DNA of 64,000 bases from positions 186,001 through 250,000 of the forward strand of contig JAFDWH010000013.1 in assembly GCA_018268595.1 (NCBI GenBank), written 5' to 3'. The translations under genes were made by a program, and so were the position numbers. The notes below the pieces were generated by a model, which was not told where the DNA came from, ran no database searches, and was given only the letters and a program-made list of their open reading frames with translations. Shown one piece after another: positions 15,993 through 24,631 of the stretch. Position 1 is the stretch's first letter, and each line of letters begins with the position of its first letter. Source of the stretch: Actinomycetota bacterium. GTDB taxonomy: Bacteria > Actinomycetota > Thermoleophilia > Solirubrobacterales > Solirubrobacteraceae.

Positions 15993-17447
15993 ATGATGCG
16001 GAGCGTGATCGACGACTTCGACCAGTGCTACCGGGCCGTCCGCTCCAAGGACGCCCGCTTCGACGGCTGGTTCGTGACGGCCGTCACCTCGACCGGGATC
16101 TACTGCCGCCCGAGCTGCCCGGCGCTCACGCCCAAGCGCGCGAACGTGCGCTTCCTGCCGAGTGCGGCCGCCGCGCAGCGCGCCGGCTTCCGCGCCTGCA
16201 AGCGCTGCCGCCCCGACGCCTCCCCCGGCTCGCCCGAGTGGAACCTGCGCGCCGACGTCGTCGGTCGCGCGATGCGACTGATCCGCGACGGCGCGGTCGA
16301 GCGCGAGGGCGTCGCCGGGCTGGCGCGCCGACTCGGCTTCAGCGAGCGCCACCTGCACCGCCAGCTCGTCGCCGAGCTGGGCGCCGGGCCGCTCGCGCTC
16401 GCCCGCGCGCAGCGCGCCCAGACCGCACGGCTGCTGATCGAGACGACGACGCTGCCGTTCACCGACGTCGCGTTCGCGGCCGGCTTCCCGAGCATCCGGC
16501 AGTTCAACGAGACCGTGCGCGAGGTGTTCGCGACGACGCCGACCGCGCTGCGGAGCGGAGCGCCGCGCAACGGTCAGCGCGGCGACGCCGCGACCGGCCT
16601 GGCGCTGCGCCTGCGCCACCGGGCGCCGTTCGACGCCGCCGGCCTGCTGGCGTTCCTCGGCACCCGTGCGGTCCCCGGCGTCGAGGCGTGGGACCCGGCG
16701 GCGCAAGCGTACCGGCGCGTGCTGGCGCTGCCGCACGGCCCGGGCGTCGCGCTGCTGGCGCCAGCCGCCGCCGGCCACGTGCGCTGCGAGCTGCGCCTGA
16801 GCGACCTGCGCGACCTCGCCGCCGCCGTGCAGCGCTGCCGCCGCCTGCTCGACCTCGACGCCGACCCGCTCGCGGTGGACGACGCGCTCGCCGCCGACCC
16901 GCTGCTCGCGCCGCTCGTGCAGGCAGCGCCGGGCCGGCGTGTGCCGGGCGCGGTCGACGGCGCCGAGCTGGCCGTCCGCGCCGTGCTCGGCCAGCAGGTG
17001 TCGGTCGCCGGCGCGCGCACGCTGGCCGGCCGGCTCGCCGCCGCGCTCGGCGAGCCGCTGCCCGCGGCGCTGGCGGACGAGCAGCTCACGCACGCCTTCC
17101 CCACCGCGGCGGCGCTCGCCGCCGCCGACCCGGCCGAGCTGCCGCTCACGCGCGCCCGCGCCCACGCGCTGACCGCGCTGAGCCGGGCCGTCGCGGACGG
17201 CTCGCTCGCGCTCGACCCCGGCGCCGACCGCGACGCGACGCGCGAGCGCCTGCTGACGCTGCCGGGCATCGGCCCGTGGACCGCCGAGTACGTCGCGATG
17301 CGCGCGCTCGGCGATCCCGACGCCTTCCCGGTGACCGACCTCGGCGTCAAGAAGGCGCTCGCGCGGCTCGGCCGCGGCGCCGAGCCCGACCGCTGGCGCC
17401 CTTGGCGCGCCTACGCGGTGCAGCACCTGTGGGCAAGCCTCAGCTGA
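15993..17447 (+). CDS. Ada-AlkA fusion: adaptive-response regulator and 3-methyladenine DNA glycosylase
   Basis: 484 residues. Residues 1-75 are the Ada zinc domain (GIYCRPSCP ... FRACKRCRPD) whose four Cys bind zinc and accept a methyl group from phosphotriesters. Residues about 85-180 hold an AraC-type HTH (GVAGLARRLGFSERHLHRQL; FAAGFPSIRQFNETVREVF). From about 195 to the end is an AlkA glycosylase, with LPGIGPWTAEYVAMRALG and PVTDLGVKKAL as the HhH-GPD motif and catalytic Asp. It senses alkylation, activates repair genes and excises alkylated bases. ATG 15993 or 15996; GTG 16005 also possible. Confidence 0.93.
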   Translation: MMRSVIDDFDQCYRAVRSKDARFDGWFVTAVTSTGIYCRPSCPALTPKRANVRFLPSAAAAQRAGFRACKRCRPDASPGSPEWNLRADVVGRAMRLIRDGAVEREGVAGLARRLGFSERHLHRQLVAELGAGPLALARAQRAQTARLLIETTTLPFTDVAFAAGFPSIRQFNETVREVFATTPTALRSGAPRNGQRGDAATGLALRLRHRAPFDAAGLLAFLGTRAVPGVEAWDPAAQAYRRVLALPHGPGVALLAPAAAGHVRCELRLSDLRDLAAAVQRCRRLLDLDADPLAVDDALAADPLLAPLVQAAPGRRVPGAVDGAELAVRAVLGQQVSVAGARTLAGRLAAALGEPLPAALADEQLTHAFPTAAALAAADPAELPLTRARAHALTALSRAVADGSLALDPGADRDATRERLLTLPGIGPWTAEYVAMRALGDPDAFPVTDLGVKKALARLGRGAEPDRWRPWRAYAVQHLWASLS

Positions 17448-17464
17448 AAGGATCGACTCCCACC

Positions 17465-17974
17465 ATGTACACCGCCACGATCGACACGCCCCCCGGCCCG
17501 TTCACGATCCTCGCCTCCGACGACGCCGTCTTCGCGAGCGGCTGGACAGCCGACCCCGAGCGCCTGCGCGCATACGTCGGCGCGCCGCTGCGGCCGGCCG
17601 GCGAGCTGACCGCCCGCCGCGACCTCGGTCCCTTCACCCGCGCCGCGCGGGCGTACTTCGACGGCGATCTCGCCGCGATCGACGCGATCCCGGTCCGCTT
17701 CGCCTCGACGCCGTTCCACGAGCGCGCGTGGGAGCAGTTGCGGCTGATCCCGGCCGGCGCGCCCGAGACGTACGGCCAGCTCGCCGCCAGATGCGAGAGC
17801 CCGAGCGCCGTGCGCGCGGCCGGCACCGCCTGCGGCCGCAACCCGGCGGCGCTGTTCATCCCCTGCCACCGCATCGTGCGCACCGGCGGCGGGCTCGGCG
17901 GCTTCGGCTACGGGCTGCCGGTGAAGCGCTGGCTGCTCGACCACGAGCAGGGCGCCGCCACGCTCGCCGCGTGA
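17465..17974 (+). CDS. ogt: O6-methylguanine-DNA methyltransferase
   Basis: 169-residue suicide methyltransferase. RVRAAGT-like segment SAVRAAGTACGRNPAALF leads into the active-site IPCHRIVRTGGGLGGFGYGL, where the Cys of PCHR takes the alkyl group. It begins 17 bp after the Ada-AlkA stop with GAAAGGA upstream of ATG 17465, and ends in a GTGA overlap with the queuosine-salvage gene, so all three are probably one transcript. It repairs O6-alkylguanine in DNA directly. Confidence 0.95.
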   Translation: MYTATIDTPPGPFTILASDDAVFASGWTADPERLRAYVGAPLRPAGELTARRDLGPFTRAARAYFDGDLAAIDAIPVRFASTPFHERAWEQLRLIPAGAPETYGQLAARCESPSAVRAAGTACGRNPAALFIPCHRIVRTGGGLGGFGYGLPVKRWLLDHEQGAATLAA

Positions 17975-18888
17975 CGCTCGTCGACGAGATCCGCGCGGGC
18001 TGCGAACGGGTCGCCGCGCGCGCGACCCACGTGACGATCGCGCACGATGCGATCCCGGCGTACGCGGCGGCGCTACCCGGTCCCCCGCCGGAGACGGACC
18101 CCGAGGACCGCCTCGTGGACGGACCGCCGGAGCTGCGCGCCGCCTTCCACCTGACGCTCGACGCGATCAACTTCGGCTCGGGCTGGTTCCCGACGCTGCG
18201 CAAGCGCGAGGGGCGCTCCGGCTACTGGACCGTCGCGCTCGGCCTGCGCGACCGCTTCGCGCAGCACGGCGCGTGGAGCGCCGCCGAGCTGCGCATGCTC
18301 GACGCGCGGACGGTCGCGCACGCGCTCGGCCAGGACCCCGCGCACGAGCTGATGGCGTTGTTCGCCCGTTCGCTCAACGACCTCGGCGCGCACGTCGCGG
18401 ACGAGCACGGCGGCAGCTTCCTCGCGGTCGCGCAGGCGGCGGACGGCTCGGCCGTCGCGCTCGCCGAGCGGCTCGCCGCGTGGGACTGCTTCGCGGACGC
18501 CTCGCCGTACGCGGGCCGCCGCGTGCCCTTCTTCAAGCGCGCCCAGATCGCCGCGTCCGACCTCCATCACGCCGGCGTCGTCGCGCTGCACGACCTCGAC
18601 CGGCTCACGCTGTTCGCCGACAACCTCGTGCCGCACGTGCTGCGCCTCGACGGGATCCTCCGCGTCGCGCCCGAGCTGGCCGCGCGCATCGACCGCGAGG
18701 AGCTGATCGCGCACGACAGCGCCGAGGAGGTCGAGCTGCGCGCGTGCGCGGTCCATGCGGTCGAGCTGCTCGTGCGCGAGCGGCCCGACCTGACCGCCCA
18801 GCAGCTCGACCACCTGCTGTGGCGCAAGGGCGGCGGCCCCGACTACAAGGCGGTCCCGCGCCCGCGCTGCCGCTGCACCGCGTACTAG
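17971..18888 (+). CDS. Queuosine salvage glycosylase (Qng1/DUF2419-like)
   Basis: 305 residues; matches the queuosine-salvage (DUF2419) family in size and pattern: DAINFGSGWFPTLRKREGRSGYW near 68-90, FADASPYAGRRVPFFKRAQI near 175-195, LTLFADNLVPHVLRLDGIL, EEVELRACAVHAVELL, and a C-terminal QLDHLLWRKG followed by a basic tail ending in Tyr. Family members hydrolyse queuosine-5-prime-phosphate to release queuine for tRNA modification. GTG 17971 overlaps the ogt stop. Why it sits with alkylation-repair genes is not known; co-regulation by Ada is possible. Confidence 0.85.
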   Translation: MTLVDEIRAGCERVAARATHVTIAHDAIPAYAAALPGPPPETDPEDRLVDGPPELRAAFHLTLDAINFGSGWFPTLRKREGRSGYWTVALGLRDRFAQHGAWSAAELRMLDARTVAHALGQDPAHELMALFARSLNDLGAHVADEHGGSFLAVAQAADGSAVALAERLAAWDCFADASPYAGRRVPFFKRAQIAASDLHHAGVVALHDLDRLTLFADNLVPHVLRLDGILRVAPELAARIDREELIAHDSAEEVELRACAVHAVELLVRERPDLTAQQLDHLLWRKGGGPDYKAVPRPRCRCTAY

Positions 18889-18908
18889 AGGAGCGGAGCG
18901 GCGCGATT

Positions 18909-18971
18909 GCGTGAAGGGTCACCGACCGCAGCGGGCGATCTCTTCGGCCCGCTCGGGGGGTCGCTTCACGC
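18909..18971 (+). terminator. Three-part stem-loop between qng1-like and pyk genes
   Basis: A 63-base region folds as three stacked helices: 18909-18916 with 18964-18971 (GCGTGAAG/CTTCACGC), 18923-18927 with 18959-18963, and 18930-18936 with 18947-18953 (AGCGGGC/GCCCGCT), loop of 10. It starts 20 bp after the queuosine-salvage stop and ends 42 bp before the pyruvate kinase start. Either a terminator for the repair operon or a structured pyk leader; no U-tract. Confidence 0.45.
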
Positions 18972-19013
18972 GCACGCGACACCTCCGGGGCGCGCTCGCG
19001 CTACCGTGGCCGC

Positions 19014-20414
19014 GTGCGCCGGACCAAGATCGTCGCGACCATCGGGCCGGCGTGCCGTGACCCCGAGACGCTGGCTCGCATGGTCGAGGCGGGGCTCGAC
19101 GTCGCGCGGCTGAACTTCTCCCACGGGACGCGCGAGGAGCACGCCGAGAACGTGCGCCGCGTGCGCGAGGCGGCCAGCCGCGCCGGGCGCGCGGTCGCGA
19201 TCCTGCAGGACCTGCCCGGGCCGAAGCTGCGCATCGGGCCGCTGCGCGACGACCTGATCGACCTGCGTCCGGGCGACCAGCTCACGCTCGCGTGCGGCGA
19301 GGAGGAGCCCGGCGACGAGGAGCGCATCTCGATCAGTTGGCCCGGACTGCCGTCCGCCGTCGACGCGAACGACGTGATCTACCTCGCCGACGGCCGCATC
19401 CGCCTGCGCGTCCAGGCGGTGCGCGACGGCGAGGTCGACACGCTCGTCGAGATCGGCGGCGCGCTCGCCTCGCGCCAGGGCCTCAACCTGCCCGGCTCGA
19501 CGCGCGGCCTGCCTGCCGTGCCGCACGAGGACCTGGAGCTGCTGCGCTTCGGCGAGTCGATCGGCGTCGACCTCGTCGCGCTCTCGTTCGTGCGCGAGCC
19601 GGGAGACGTCACCGAGGTGCGCAAGCACACGCGCATCCCGCTGATCGCGAAGATCGAGAAGCCGCAGGCGGTCGCGCAGGCGGAGGAGATCATCCGCGCC
19701 GCCGACTGCGTGATGGTCGCGCGCGGGGACCTCGGCATCGAGCTGCCGATCGAGGACGTGCCGGTCGTGCAGAAGCGCCTGCTGGCGCTCGCCGGCCAGC
19801 TCGCGCGCCCGTCGATCACCGCGACGCAGATGCTCGACTCGATGGTCGCCTCCTCGCGCCCGACGCGTGCGGAGGTGACCGACGTCGCCAACGCGATCCT
19901 CGACGGGACCGACGCGGTGATGCTCTCGCAGGAGACGGCCGTCGGCGCCCACCCGGTCGAGGCGGTCGCGATGCTCGCCTCGATCGCGGAGCGCACCGAG
20001 CGCGAGCTGCCGTACGAGCGCTGGAACGAGGAACGCGTGCGCCGCGACGCGCGCGACCCGGCCTACACCGTCGCGCACAGCGCCTGCGAGGCGGCGCGCG
20101 ACCTCGGGCTCGCCGCGCTGCTCGTGCCGACGCTGTCGGGCCGCTCCGCGCGCCTGATCTCCGCGCACCGGCCGGAGGTGCCGATCTACGCGCTCTCGCC
20201 GGGCAGAGAGACGGTGCGCCGCTGCGGGCTGATGTGGGGCGTGGAGGCCGGCTCGATGCCGCGCTGCGAGGTGACCGAGCAGCTGATCCGCGACGCCGCC
20301 CAGCGCGCGCTCGAGCTCGGCTGGGTCAGACGCGGCGACCGCGTCGGCATCACGGCCGGGCTTCCGAGCGGCCGTCCGGGGACGACGAGCCTCTTCCAGA
20401 TCCAGACCGTCTGA
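19014..20414 (+). CDS. pyk: Pyruvate kinase
   Basis: 466 residues, starting RRTKIVATIGPACRDPETL and carrying LNFSHGTREEH, DLPGPKLRIG, the active-site KIEKPQAVAQAEEI, MVARGDLGIELP, TATQMLDSMVAS and DGTDAVMLSQETAVGAHP. The C-terminal allosteric domain (VAHSACEAARDLGL ... GRPGTTSLFQIQTV) is present. It makes ATP and pyruvate from phosphoenolpyruvate. GTG 19014 is the only sensible start. Its final 65 bases are overlapped on the other strand by the tail of the TVP38-like gene. Confidence 0.97.
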   Translation: MRRTKIVATIGPACRDPETLARMVEAGLDVARLNFSHGTREEHAENVRRVREAASRAGRAVAILQDLPGPKLRIGPLRDDLIDLRPGDQLTLACGEEEPGDEERISISWPGLPSAVDANDVIYLADGRIRLRVQAVRDGEVDTLVEIGGALASRQGLNLPGSTRGLPAVPHEDLELLRFGESIGVDLVALSFVREPGDVTEVRKHTRIPLIAKIEKPQAVAQAEEIIRAADCVMVARGDLGIELPIEDVPVVQKRLLALAGQLARPSITATQMLDSMVASSRPTRAEVTDVANAILDGTDAVMLSQETAVGAHPVEAVAMLASIAERTERELPYERWNEERVRRDARDPAYTVAHSACEAARDLGLAALLVPTLSGRSARLISAHRPEVPIYALSPGRETVRRCGLMWGVEAGSMPRCEVTEQLIRDAAQRALELGWVRRGDRVGITAGLPSGRPGTTSLFQIQTV

Positions 20415-21042
20415 GGGTGACGTCGTCCGAAGGTGGCCGCTCGCGGTCACCGGAGGACGAAAGCTGATTCGGCCGGTTCCGGCTGCCGAAGGACGAAAGC
20501 CGCCTGCGCATCCCCGCGTCCCGCGCGGCCACCGCCAGCCCGCCGACGCCCATCGCGAGCAGCACCGCGAAGGCGGCGATCGCCGCCGGCGAGCCGAGGT
20601 TCGAGAGGTTGCCGCCGAGCGCCGTGTAGGCGAACGCGCGCGGCGCGCAGCCGAGCGCGGTCGCGCCCGCGAAGGTCAGCAGCGGGACGCGCGTCAGGCC
20701 GGCGGCGTAGTTGACGACGTTGTACGGCATCGCCGGCAGGATGCGCGCGTACAGGACGGCGAGGAAGCCGCGCTGCGCGATGAAGTCCTGCACGACGCGC
20801 ACGCGATGACCTGACAGCTCGTCGACCGACCGTGCGCCGAAGCGGCGCGCGAGCGAGAACGCGAGCGACGCGCCGAGCGTCGCCGCGACGACCGAGACGG
20901 GCGTGCCGAGCGCGGTGCCGAACAGCAGCCCGCTCGCGCCCGCCAGCAGCGGGCCGGGGAACATCGCGACCGTCAGCAGCGACGAGATCGCGACGAACGC
21001 GAGCGGCGCGACCGCGCCGACCGCGTCGACCGCGTCCTGCAC
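20350..21042 (-). CDS. TVP38/TMEM64 (DedA-superfamily) membrane protein
   Basis: 230 residues from GTG 21042. Core signatures of the SNARE-associated/VTT domain: LLAGASGLLFGTALGTPVSV, SLARRFGARS, FLAVLYARILPAMPYNVVNY AAGLTRVPLL (as two adjoining parts) and a final helix VLLAMGVGGLAVAA. VTT proteins act in lipid scrambling and polyprenyl-phosphate or lipid carrier transport. A further hydrophobic helix typical of the family N-terminus is encoded in frame just upstream (about 21055-21120) but no ATG/GTG/TTG precedes it. The C-terminal 50 residues are a polar, low-complexity tail overlapping pyk. Confidence 0.82.
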   Translation of the reverse strand: MQDAVDAVGAVAPLAFVAISSLLTVAMFPGPLLAGASGLLFGTALGTPVSVVAATLGASLAFSLARRFGARSVDELSGHRVRVVQDFIAQRGFLAVLYARILPAMPYNVVNYAAGLTRVPLLTFAGATALGCAPRAFAYTALGGNLSNLGSPAAIAAFAVLLAMGVGGLAVAARDAGMRRRLSSFGSRNRPNQLSSSGDRERPPSDDVTLRRSGSGRGSSSPDGRSEARP

Positions 21043-21163
21043 GCGCCGGGCCGACAGGTCGCCCGTCAGCGCGACGGCCGCGAACAGCGCGCCGACGAGC
21101 GCCGCCAGCGCGGCGAGGCGCAGCAGCGCGAGGCGCCGCTCGCGCCGGTGCGGCGCGGCCCCC

Positions 21164-22549
21164 TCAGGCGGCGATGCGCCCGTAGAACTCCTCCTCCAGG
21201 CGACCCAGCTCGGTCACGGCCGGCTCGCCGTACATCCACTCGCGCGCGATGCGGTGCCAGTTGGCTCTTGCGCGCAACTGCCCGAGCACCGCCAGCACCA
21301 GCAGTTGCATGCGCACGGTGAAGAGGTGCTCGGGGCGCATGTCCTGGTGACGCATCGTGCGGAAATGGCTCGAGCGCGGGTCGGAGGACTCGATCGCGAC
21401 GCGCGTCGCGAGCTCCGGCGTGAGCTGCAGCTCGCCGCCCTCGCACGTGTACCAGCCGACCGTGTCCTGCATGAAGGCGAGCAGCTCGTCCGGCTTCATC
21501 CGCTCCGGCGCCGGCAGGAAGCCGTTGCTGGCCAGCAGCGCGTGGACGGCGACCGCGTCGCCCTCGCTGACCGCGCGCCCGACCGCCAGCTCGCTCTCGA
21601 CGTCCTCCGGCACCATCCGCTTGAACAGCCCGAAGTCGAGGAACGCCACGCGCCCGTCGGGCTGCAGCAGGAAGTTGCCGGGATGCGGGTCGCCGGAGAA
21701 CTGGTGATGACGCAGCAGGCAGCCGAAGAAGAAGCGGAAGACGATCTCGCCGAGTCGGTCGCGGTCGGCCTGCGGATAGCCCTTCAGCTCCTCGAAGCCG
21801 ACCCCCTCGACGAACTCGCTGACGATCACGCGCTCGCGCGACAGGCGCGTGACGACGTCGGGCACGTGGATGAACGGGTGGCCGCGGAAGATGCGCGCGA
21901 GCGCGCGCTGGTTCTGCGCCTCCAGCTCGTAGTCGAGCTCCTCGTCGATCCGCAGGCGGATCTCCTCGGTGACGGCCTTCACGTCGAGGCCGGGCGTCAT
22001 GCGCTTGACGACGCGCATGATCAGCCCGAGGTTCTGCATGTCCGCGCGCACGGCGGCGGCGACGCCCGGGTACTGCACCTTCACCGCCACGTCGCGCCCG
22101 TCGTGCAGCGTCGCGCGGTAGACCTGCCCGATCGAGGCGGCCGCGATCGGCTCCTGATCGAACGCGGCGAACAGCTCGGAGAGGTCGTCCTCCAGCTCCT
22201 GCTCGATCACCTTGCGCATGTCCTTGAAGGAGACCTTCGGGGCGGCGTCGCGCAGCGCCGCGAGCTTCGCCTGGAACTCCTCGCGGTGCTCCTCCGGCAC
22301 GAGCCCGACGTCGAGGAACGACAGCACCTGGCCGAGCTTCATCGCGGCGCCCTTCATCGTCCCGAGCGCGGTGACGATCTGCTCCGCCGCCTCGAGGTGG
22401 CGGCGTTCGAGCGCCGCCTGCGCGTCCTCTCTGGAGCGCGCGACGTTCGCCGCGCGCGTGCCCGCCTGCCGTACCGCCTGGCCGGCGGCGAGTCTGCCCA
22501 GCGTCGCGGTGCGGCGCACGCGGGAGGTCGGGATTCTGTCGCGTGCCAT
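21164..22549 (-). CDS. ABC1/AarF-family atypical protein kinase (UbiB-like)
   Basis: 461 residues. Signature elements: the KxGQ motif in AAMKLGQVLSFLD, the Ala-rich loop AAASIGQVYRA, VAVKVQYPGV with the ATP Lys, FSGDPHPGNFLL and VAFLDFGLFKR. UbiB/ABC1 proteins are unorthodox kinase-like ATPases tied to isoprenoid lipid (ubiquinone or menaquinone) and membrane metabolism. Start MARDRIPTSRVRRT is clear. Its end GGAGGAG TTC lies just before the TVP38-like gene and may serve as that gene's ribosome-binding site. Function in this organism is inferred only from family. Confidence 0.92.
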   Translation of the reverse strand: MARDRIPTSRVRRTATLGRLAAGQAVRQAGTRAANVARSREDAQAALERRHLEAAEQIVTALGTMKGAAMKLGQVLSFLDVGLVPEEHREEFQAKLAALRDAAPKVSFKDMRKVIEQELEDDLSELFAAFDQEPIAAASIGQVYRATLHDGRDVAVKVQYPGVAAAVRADMQNLGLIMRVVKRMTPGLDVKAVTEEIRLRIDEELDYELEAQNQRALARIFRGHPFIHVPDVVTRLSRERVIVSEFVEGVGFEELKGYPQADRDRLGEIVFRFFFGCLLRHHQFSGDPHPGNFLLQPDGRVAFLDFGLFKRMVPEDVESELAVGRAVSEGDAVAVHALLASNGFLPAPERMKPDELLAFMQDTVGWYTCEGGELQLTPELATRVAIESSDPRSSHFRTMRHQDMRPEHLFTVRMQLLVLAVLGQLRARANWHRIAREWMYGEPAVTELGRLEEEFYGRIAA

Positions 22550-22586
22550 CGCGACAGATCCTAGGACGCGGCAGAAGCGCCCCGCG

Positions 22587-23339
22587 CTACCCGCGCTCGA
22601 CCTTCGAGCCCGGCACGATGTCGTCCGAGCCGTCGGGCCAGCGCACCCACGCCTTGTGGCCGCCGTCGTAGTCGTCGCCGAGCAGCACCAGCGTCGCCGG
22701 CTCGCCGAGCGCCGTGCAGGGCTCCGAGCCCTCCGGGTCGAGCCCGCGCCAGACGCGCACGAACGCGTTGCCCTCCAGCTCGTCGCCGACGGTCGTCGGG
22801 TCGGTGTGGCCGGGGTGGACCGGCGTCGCGGGCGGCAGCGCGAGCAGCTTGTCCATGATCGAGGACTTGAGGTCCGCGTAGGTCGTGTGGCCGGGCGCGC
22901 GCACGCCGCCGACCGAGCCCTTGAACAGCGTGTCGCCCGTGAACAGCGCCTGCTCGGGGCCTTGCGAGATCAGCAGCGAGACCATGCCGGCGGTGTGGCC
23001 GGGCGTGTGCAGCGGCTCGATCCGCAGCCCGCCGCAGGGGATCGGCTCGCCGGGGACGATCTCGCCGGTCGCCTGCGGGACCAGCTCGCGCTCGAGCGCG
23101 TGGATCAGCACCGGCGTGCCGGGGAAGCGCTCCAGCGTCTCGTCGAGCGCGCACACGTGGTCGTAGTGGTGGTGCGTCAGCAGCACGGCGGTCAGCGTCA
23201 GGTCGTTCGCCTCGAGCGCGTCGAACAGCGGCGCCATCGGGCCGCCGGCGTCGACCAGCACGGCCGCACCGCCTGGCGCGTCGGCGACGAGGTAGGTGTT
23301 CGTGAGGAAGTTGTCGGACATCGAGCGTTCGAGGATCAT
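22587..23339 (-). CDS. MBL-fold hydrolase (glyoxalase II-like)
   Basis: 250 residues, start MILERSMSDNFLTNTYLVAD, typical of a short actinobacterial glyoxalase II-like group. Zinc motif THHHYDHVCALDE (HxHxDH), HTPGHTAGM, LFTGDTLFKGSVGG and HPGHTDPTTV supply the ligands. The C-terminal 45 residues (EPATLVLLGDDYDGGHKAWV) form an extra strand-rich tail. Predicted thioester or lactone hydrolase; substrate unknown. Divergent from the gene at 23380 by 40 bp. Confidence 0.86.
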   Translation of the reverse strand: MILERSMSDNFLTNTYLVADAPGGAAVLVDAGGPMAPLFDALEANDLTLTAVLLTHHHYDHVCALDETLERFPGTPVLIHALERELVPQATGEIVPGEPIPCGGLRIEPLHTPGHTAGMVSLLISQGPEQALFTGDTLFKGSVGGVRAPGHTTYADLKSSIMDKLLALPPATPVHPGHTDPTTVGDELEGNAFVRVWRGLDPEGSEPCTALGEPATLVLLGDDYDGGHKAWVRWPDGSDDIVPGSKVERG

Positions 23340-23379
23340 GCGGCCGAGCTTACCCAGGAGAAGTGCGAAGATCGTCGCG

Positions 23380-24222
23380 ATGGTGCGGCGAGCGATCGCG
23401 TTCTCGGTCCTGCTGGCGGCGCTCGCGCCCGCCGGCGCCGCCGCCGCGCCGCGCGACGACCTCGCGCTCGCGCAGCGGCTCCGCCCCCGGCTGTTCTTCG
23501 ACTCGAAGGAGCGCTGGCGCCCGCTCGACGTCGACCGCTTCCTCGCCGAGCCGGGCCACCAGGCGTGCCCGCCGGCGCCCGCGGCCTGCGTGCCGCTGAC
23601 GAGCGTCGCGCAGCTGACGCCCGCGGTCGACCACCTCGACCTGCGCGGCGACGGCCCGCCCGACCTGCCGGGGCCGTCGGCGATCTACGCGCACGTCGTG
23701 CGCCGGGGAGGGCGGATCGCGATCGACTACTGGTGGTTCCTGCGCTACAACGCCTACTCGCTCGACGTGCACGAGGGCGACTGGGAGGGCGTCACGGTGA
23801 TCGCCGACCGTCGCGGCAGACACGTCCTCGACGTGCACTTCGCCGCGCACGCCGACGCGTGGCGCTACCCGGCCCGCGTCCCGCTCGTGCGCGGCGGACG
23901 TGTCGCGGTGTTCGCCGCGCGCGGCGACCACGCCTCCTATCCGCGCCCGTGTTTGCGCCGCTGCCGCCAGACCGACGGCACGCTGCCCGAGGCCCGCTTC
24001 GACGGGAGGCTGGCGTGGAGCGGCAACACCGCCGCCGGCTGCCGCGACCGCTGCGTGCGGCTGCTGCCGGCGCATGACGGCGCGCCGTCCTCCTGGGACG
24101 CGTGGCCCGGCCGCTGGGGCGTCACGACCGCCCCGGCGTTCGCGGCGCCGCGCTCGCCCGCCTTCCAGACCCGCTTCCGCCATCCGTTCGCGGCGCGCCC
24201 CACCGCGCGCGACTTCTTCTGA
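23380..24222 (+). CDS. Secreted Vps62-related protein
   Basis: 280 residues with a signal peptide (residues 1-23, hydrophobic core IAFSVLLAALAPAGAAAA). The body carries DYWWFLRYNAYSLDVHEGDWEGVTV, written here as DYWWFLRYNAYSL then HEGDWEGV, which is the hallmark of the Vps62 (PF06101) family, and later FAARGDHASYP. Family function is unknown; several bacterial members are secreted. Two Cys pairs late in the sequence (CLRRC, CRDRC) suggest disulfides. ATG 23380 is used. The stop is 12 bp before the glyoxalase start. Confidence 0.8.
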   Translation: MVRRAIAFSVLLAALAPAGAAAAPRDDLALAQRLRPRLFFDSKERWRPLDVDRFLAEPGHQACPPAPAACVPLTSVAQLTPAVDHLDLRGDGPPDLPGPSAIYAHVVRRGGRIAIDYWWFLRYNAYSLDVHEGDWEGVTVIADRRGRHVLDVHFAAHADAWRYPARVPLVRGGRVAVFAARGDHASYPRPCLRRCRQTDGTLPEARFDGRLAWSGNTAAGCRDRCVRLLPAHDGAPSSWDAWPGRWGVTTAPAFAAPRSPAFQTRFRHPFAARPTARDFF

Positions 24223-24234
24223 CAAGGAGCCCGC

Positions 24235-24618
24235 ATGCCCCTGATCCACACCTGCTACCGCATCCTCGAGATCGACCGCTCGATCGCCTTCTACGAGGCG
24301 CTCGGCTTCAGAGAGACGGGCCGCCTCCCGATCCGCGACGAGGCGATCAACGTCTTCATGAACATCCCCGGCGACGGCGACATGCCGCGCCTGGAGCTGA
24401 CGTACAACATCGGCCGCGAGGAGCCCTACGAGATCGGCACCGGCTACGGCCACATCGCGATCACCGCCGACGACCTCGACGCCACGCTCGCGCGCCTCGC
24501 CGAGCAGGGGATCGAGCCGGAGAAGCCGCCGTACTCCGTGCGCGAGGGCGGCTCGCGGCTGTGCTTCGTCAGAGATCCGGACGGTTACCGCATCGAGATC
24601 CTCGAGCGGGCGGGCTGA
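24235..24618 (+). CDS. gloA: Glyoxalase I / VOC-family lyase
   Basis: 127 residues of the vicinal-oxygen-chelate fold. ATG 24235 is preceded by AAGGAG. Metal-binding candidates: His5 (LIHTCYRI), Glu near 60 (RLELTYNIG), His near 78 (GYGHIAI) and Glu near 122 (YRIEILER). The pattern is that of lactoylglutathione lyase, which isomerises the hemithioacetal of methylglyoxal; in a mycothiol-using actinobacterium the thiol could differ. Next to an aldo/keto reductase, which can also remove methylglyoxal. Confidence 0.88.
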   Translation: MPLIHTCYRILEIDRSIAFYEALGFRETGRLPIRDEAINVFMNIPGDGDMPRLELTYNIGREEPYEIGTGYGHIAITADDLDATLARLAEQGIEPEKPPYSVREGGSRLCFVRDPDGYRIEILERAG

Positions 24619-24628
24619 CGCCGCCCGC
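24610..24628. terminator. Hairpin at the gloA/aldo-keto reductase junction
   Basis: GCGGGC (24610-24615) pairs with GCCCGC (24623-24628), loop of 7 containing the gloA stop codon. It lies between two convergent stops, 14 bp apart, so could end both messages. Short and without a T-run. Confidence 0.35.
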
Positions 24629-24631
24629 GCG

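Noticed and set aside
15993-17974. Genomic island of repair genes
   Set aside because: Codon use and G+C match neighbours and no integrase, tRNA or direct-repeat boundary is present.
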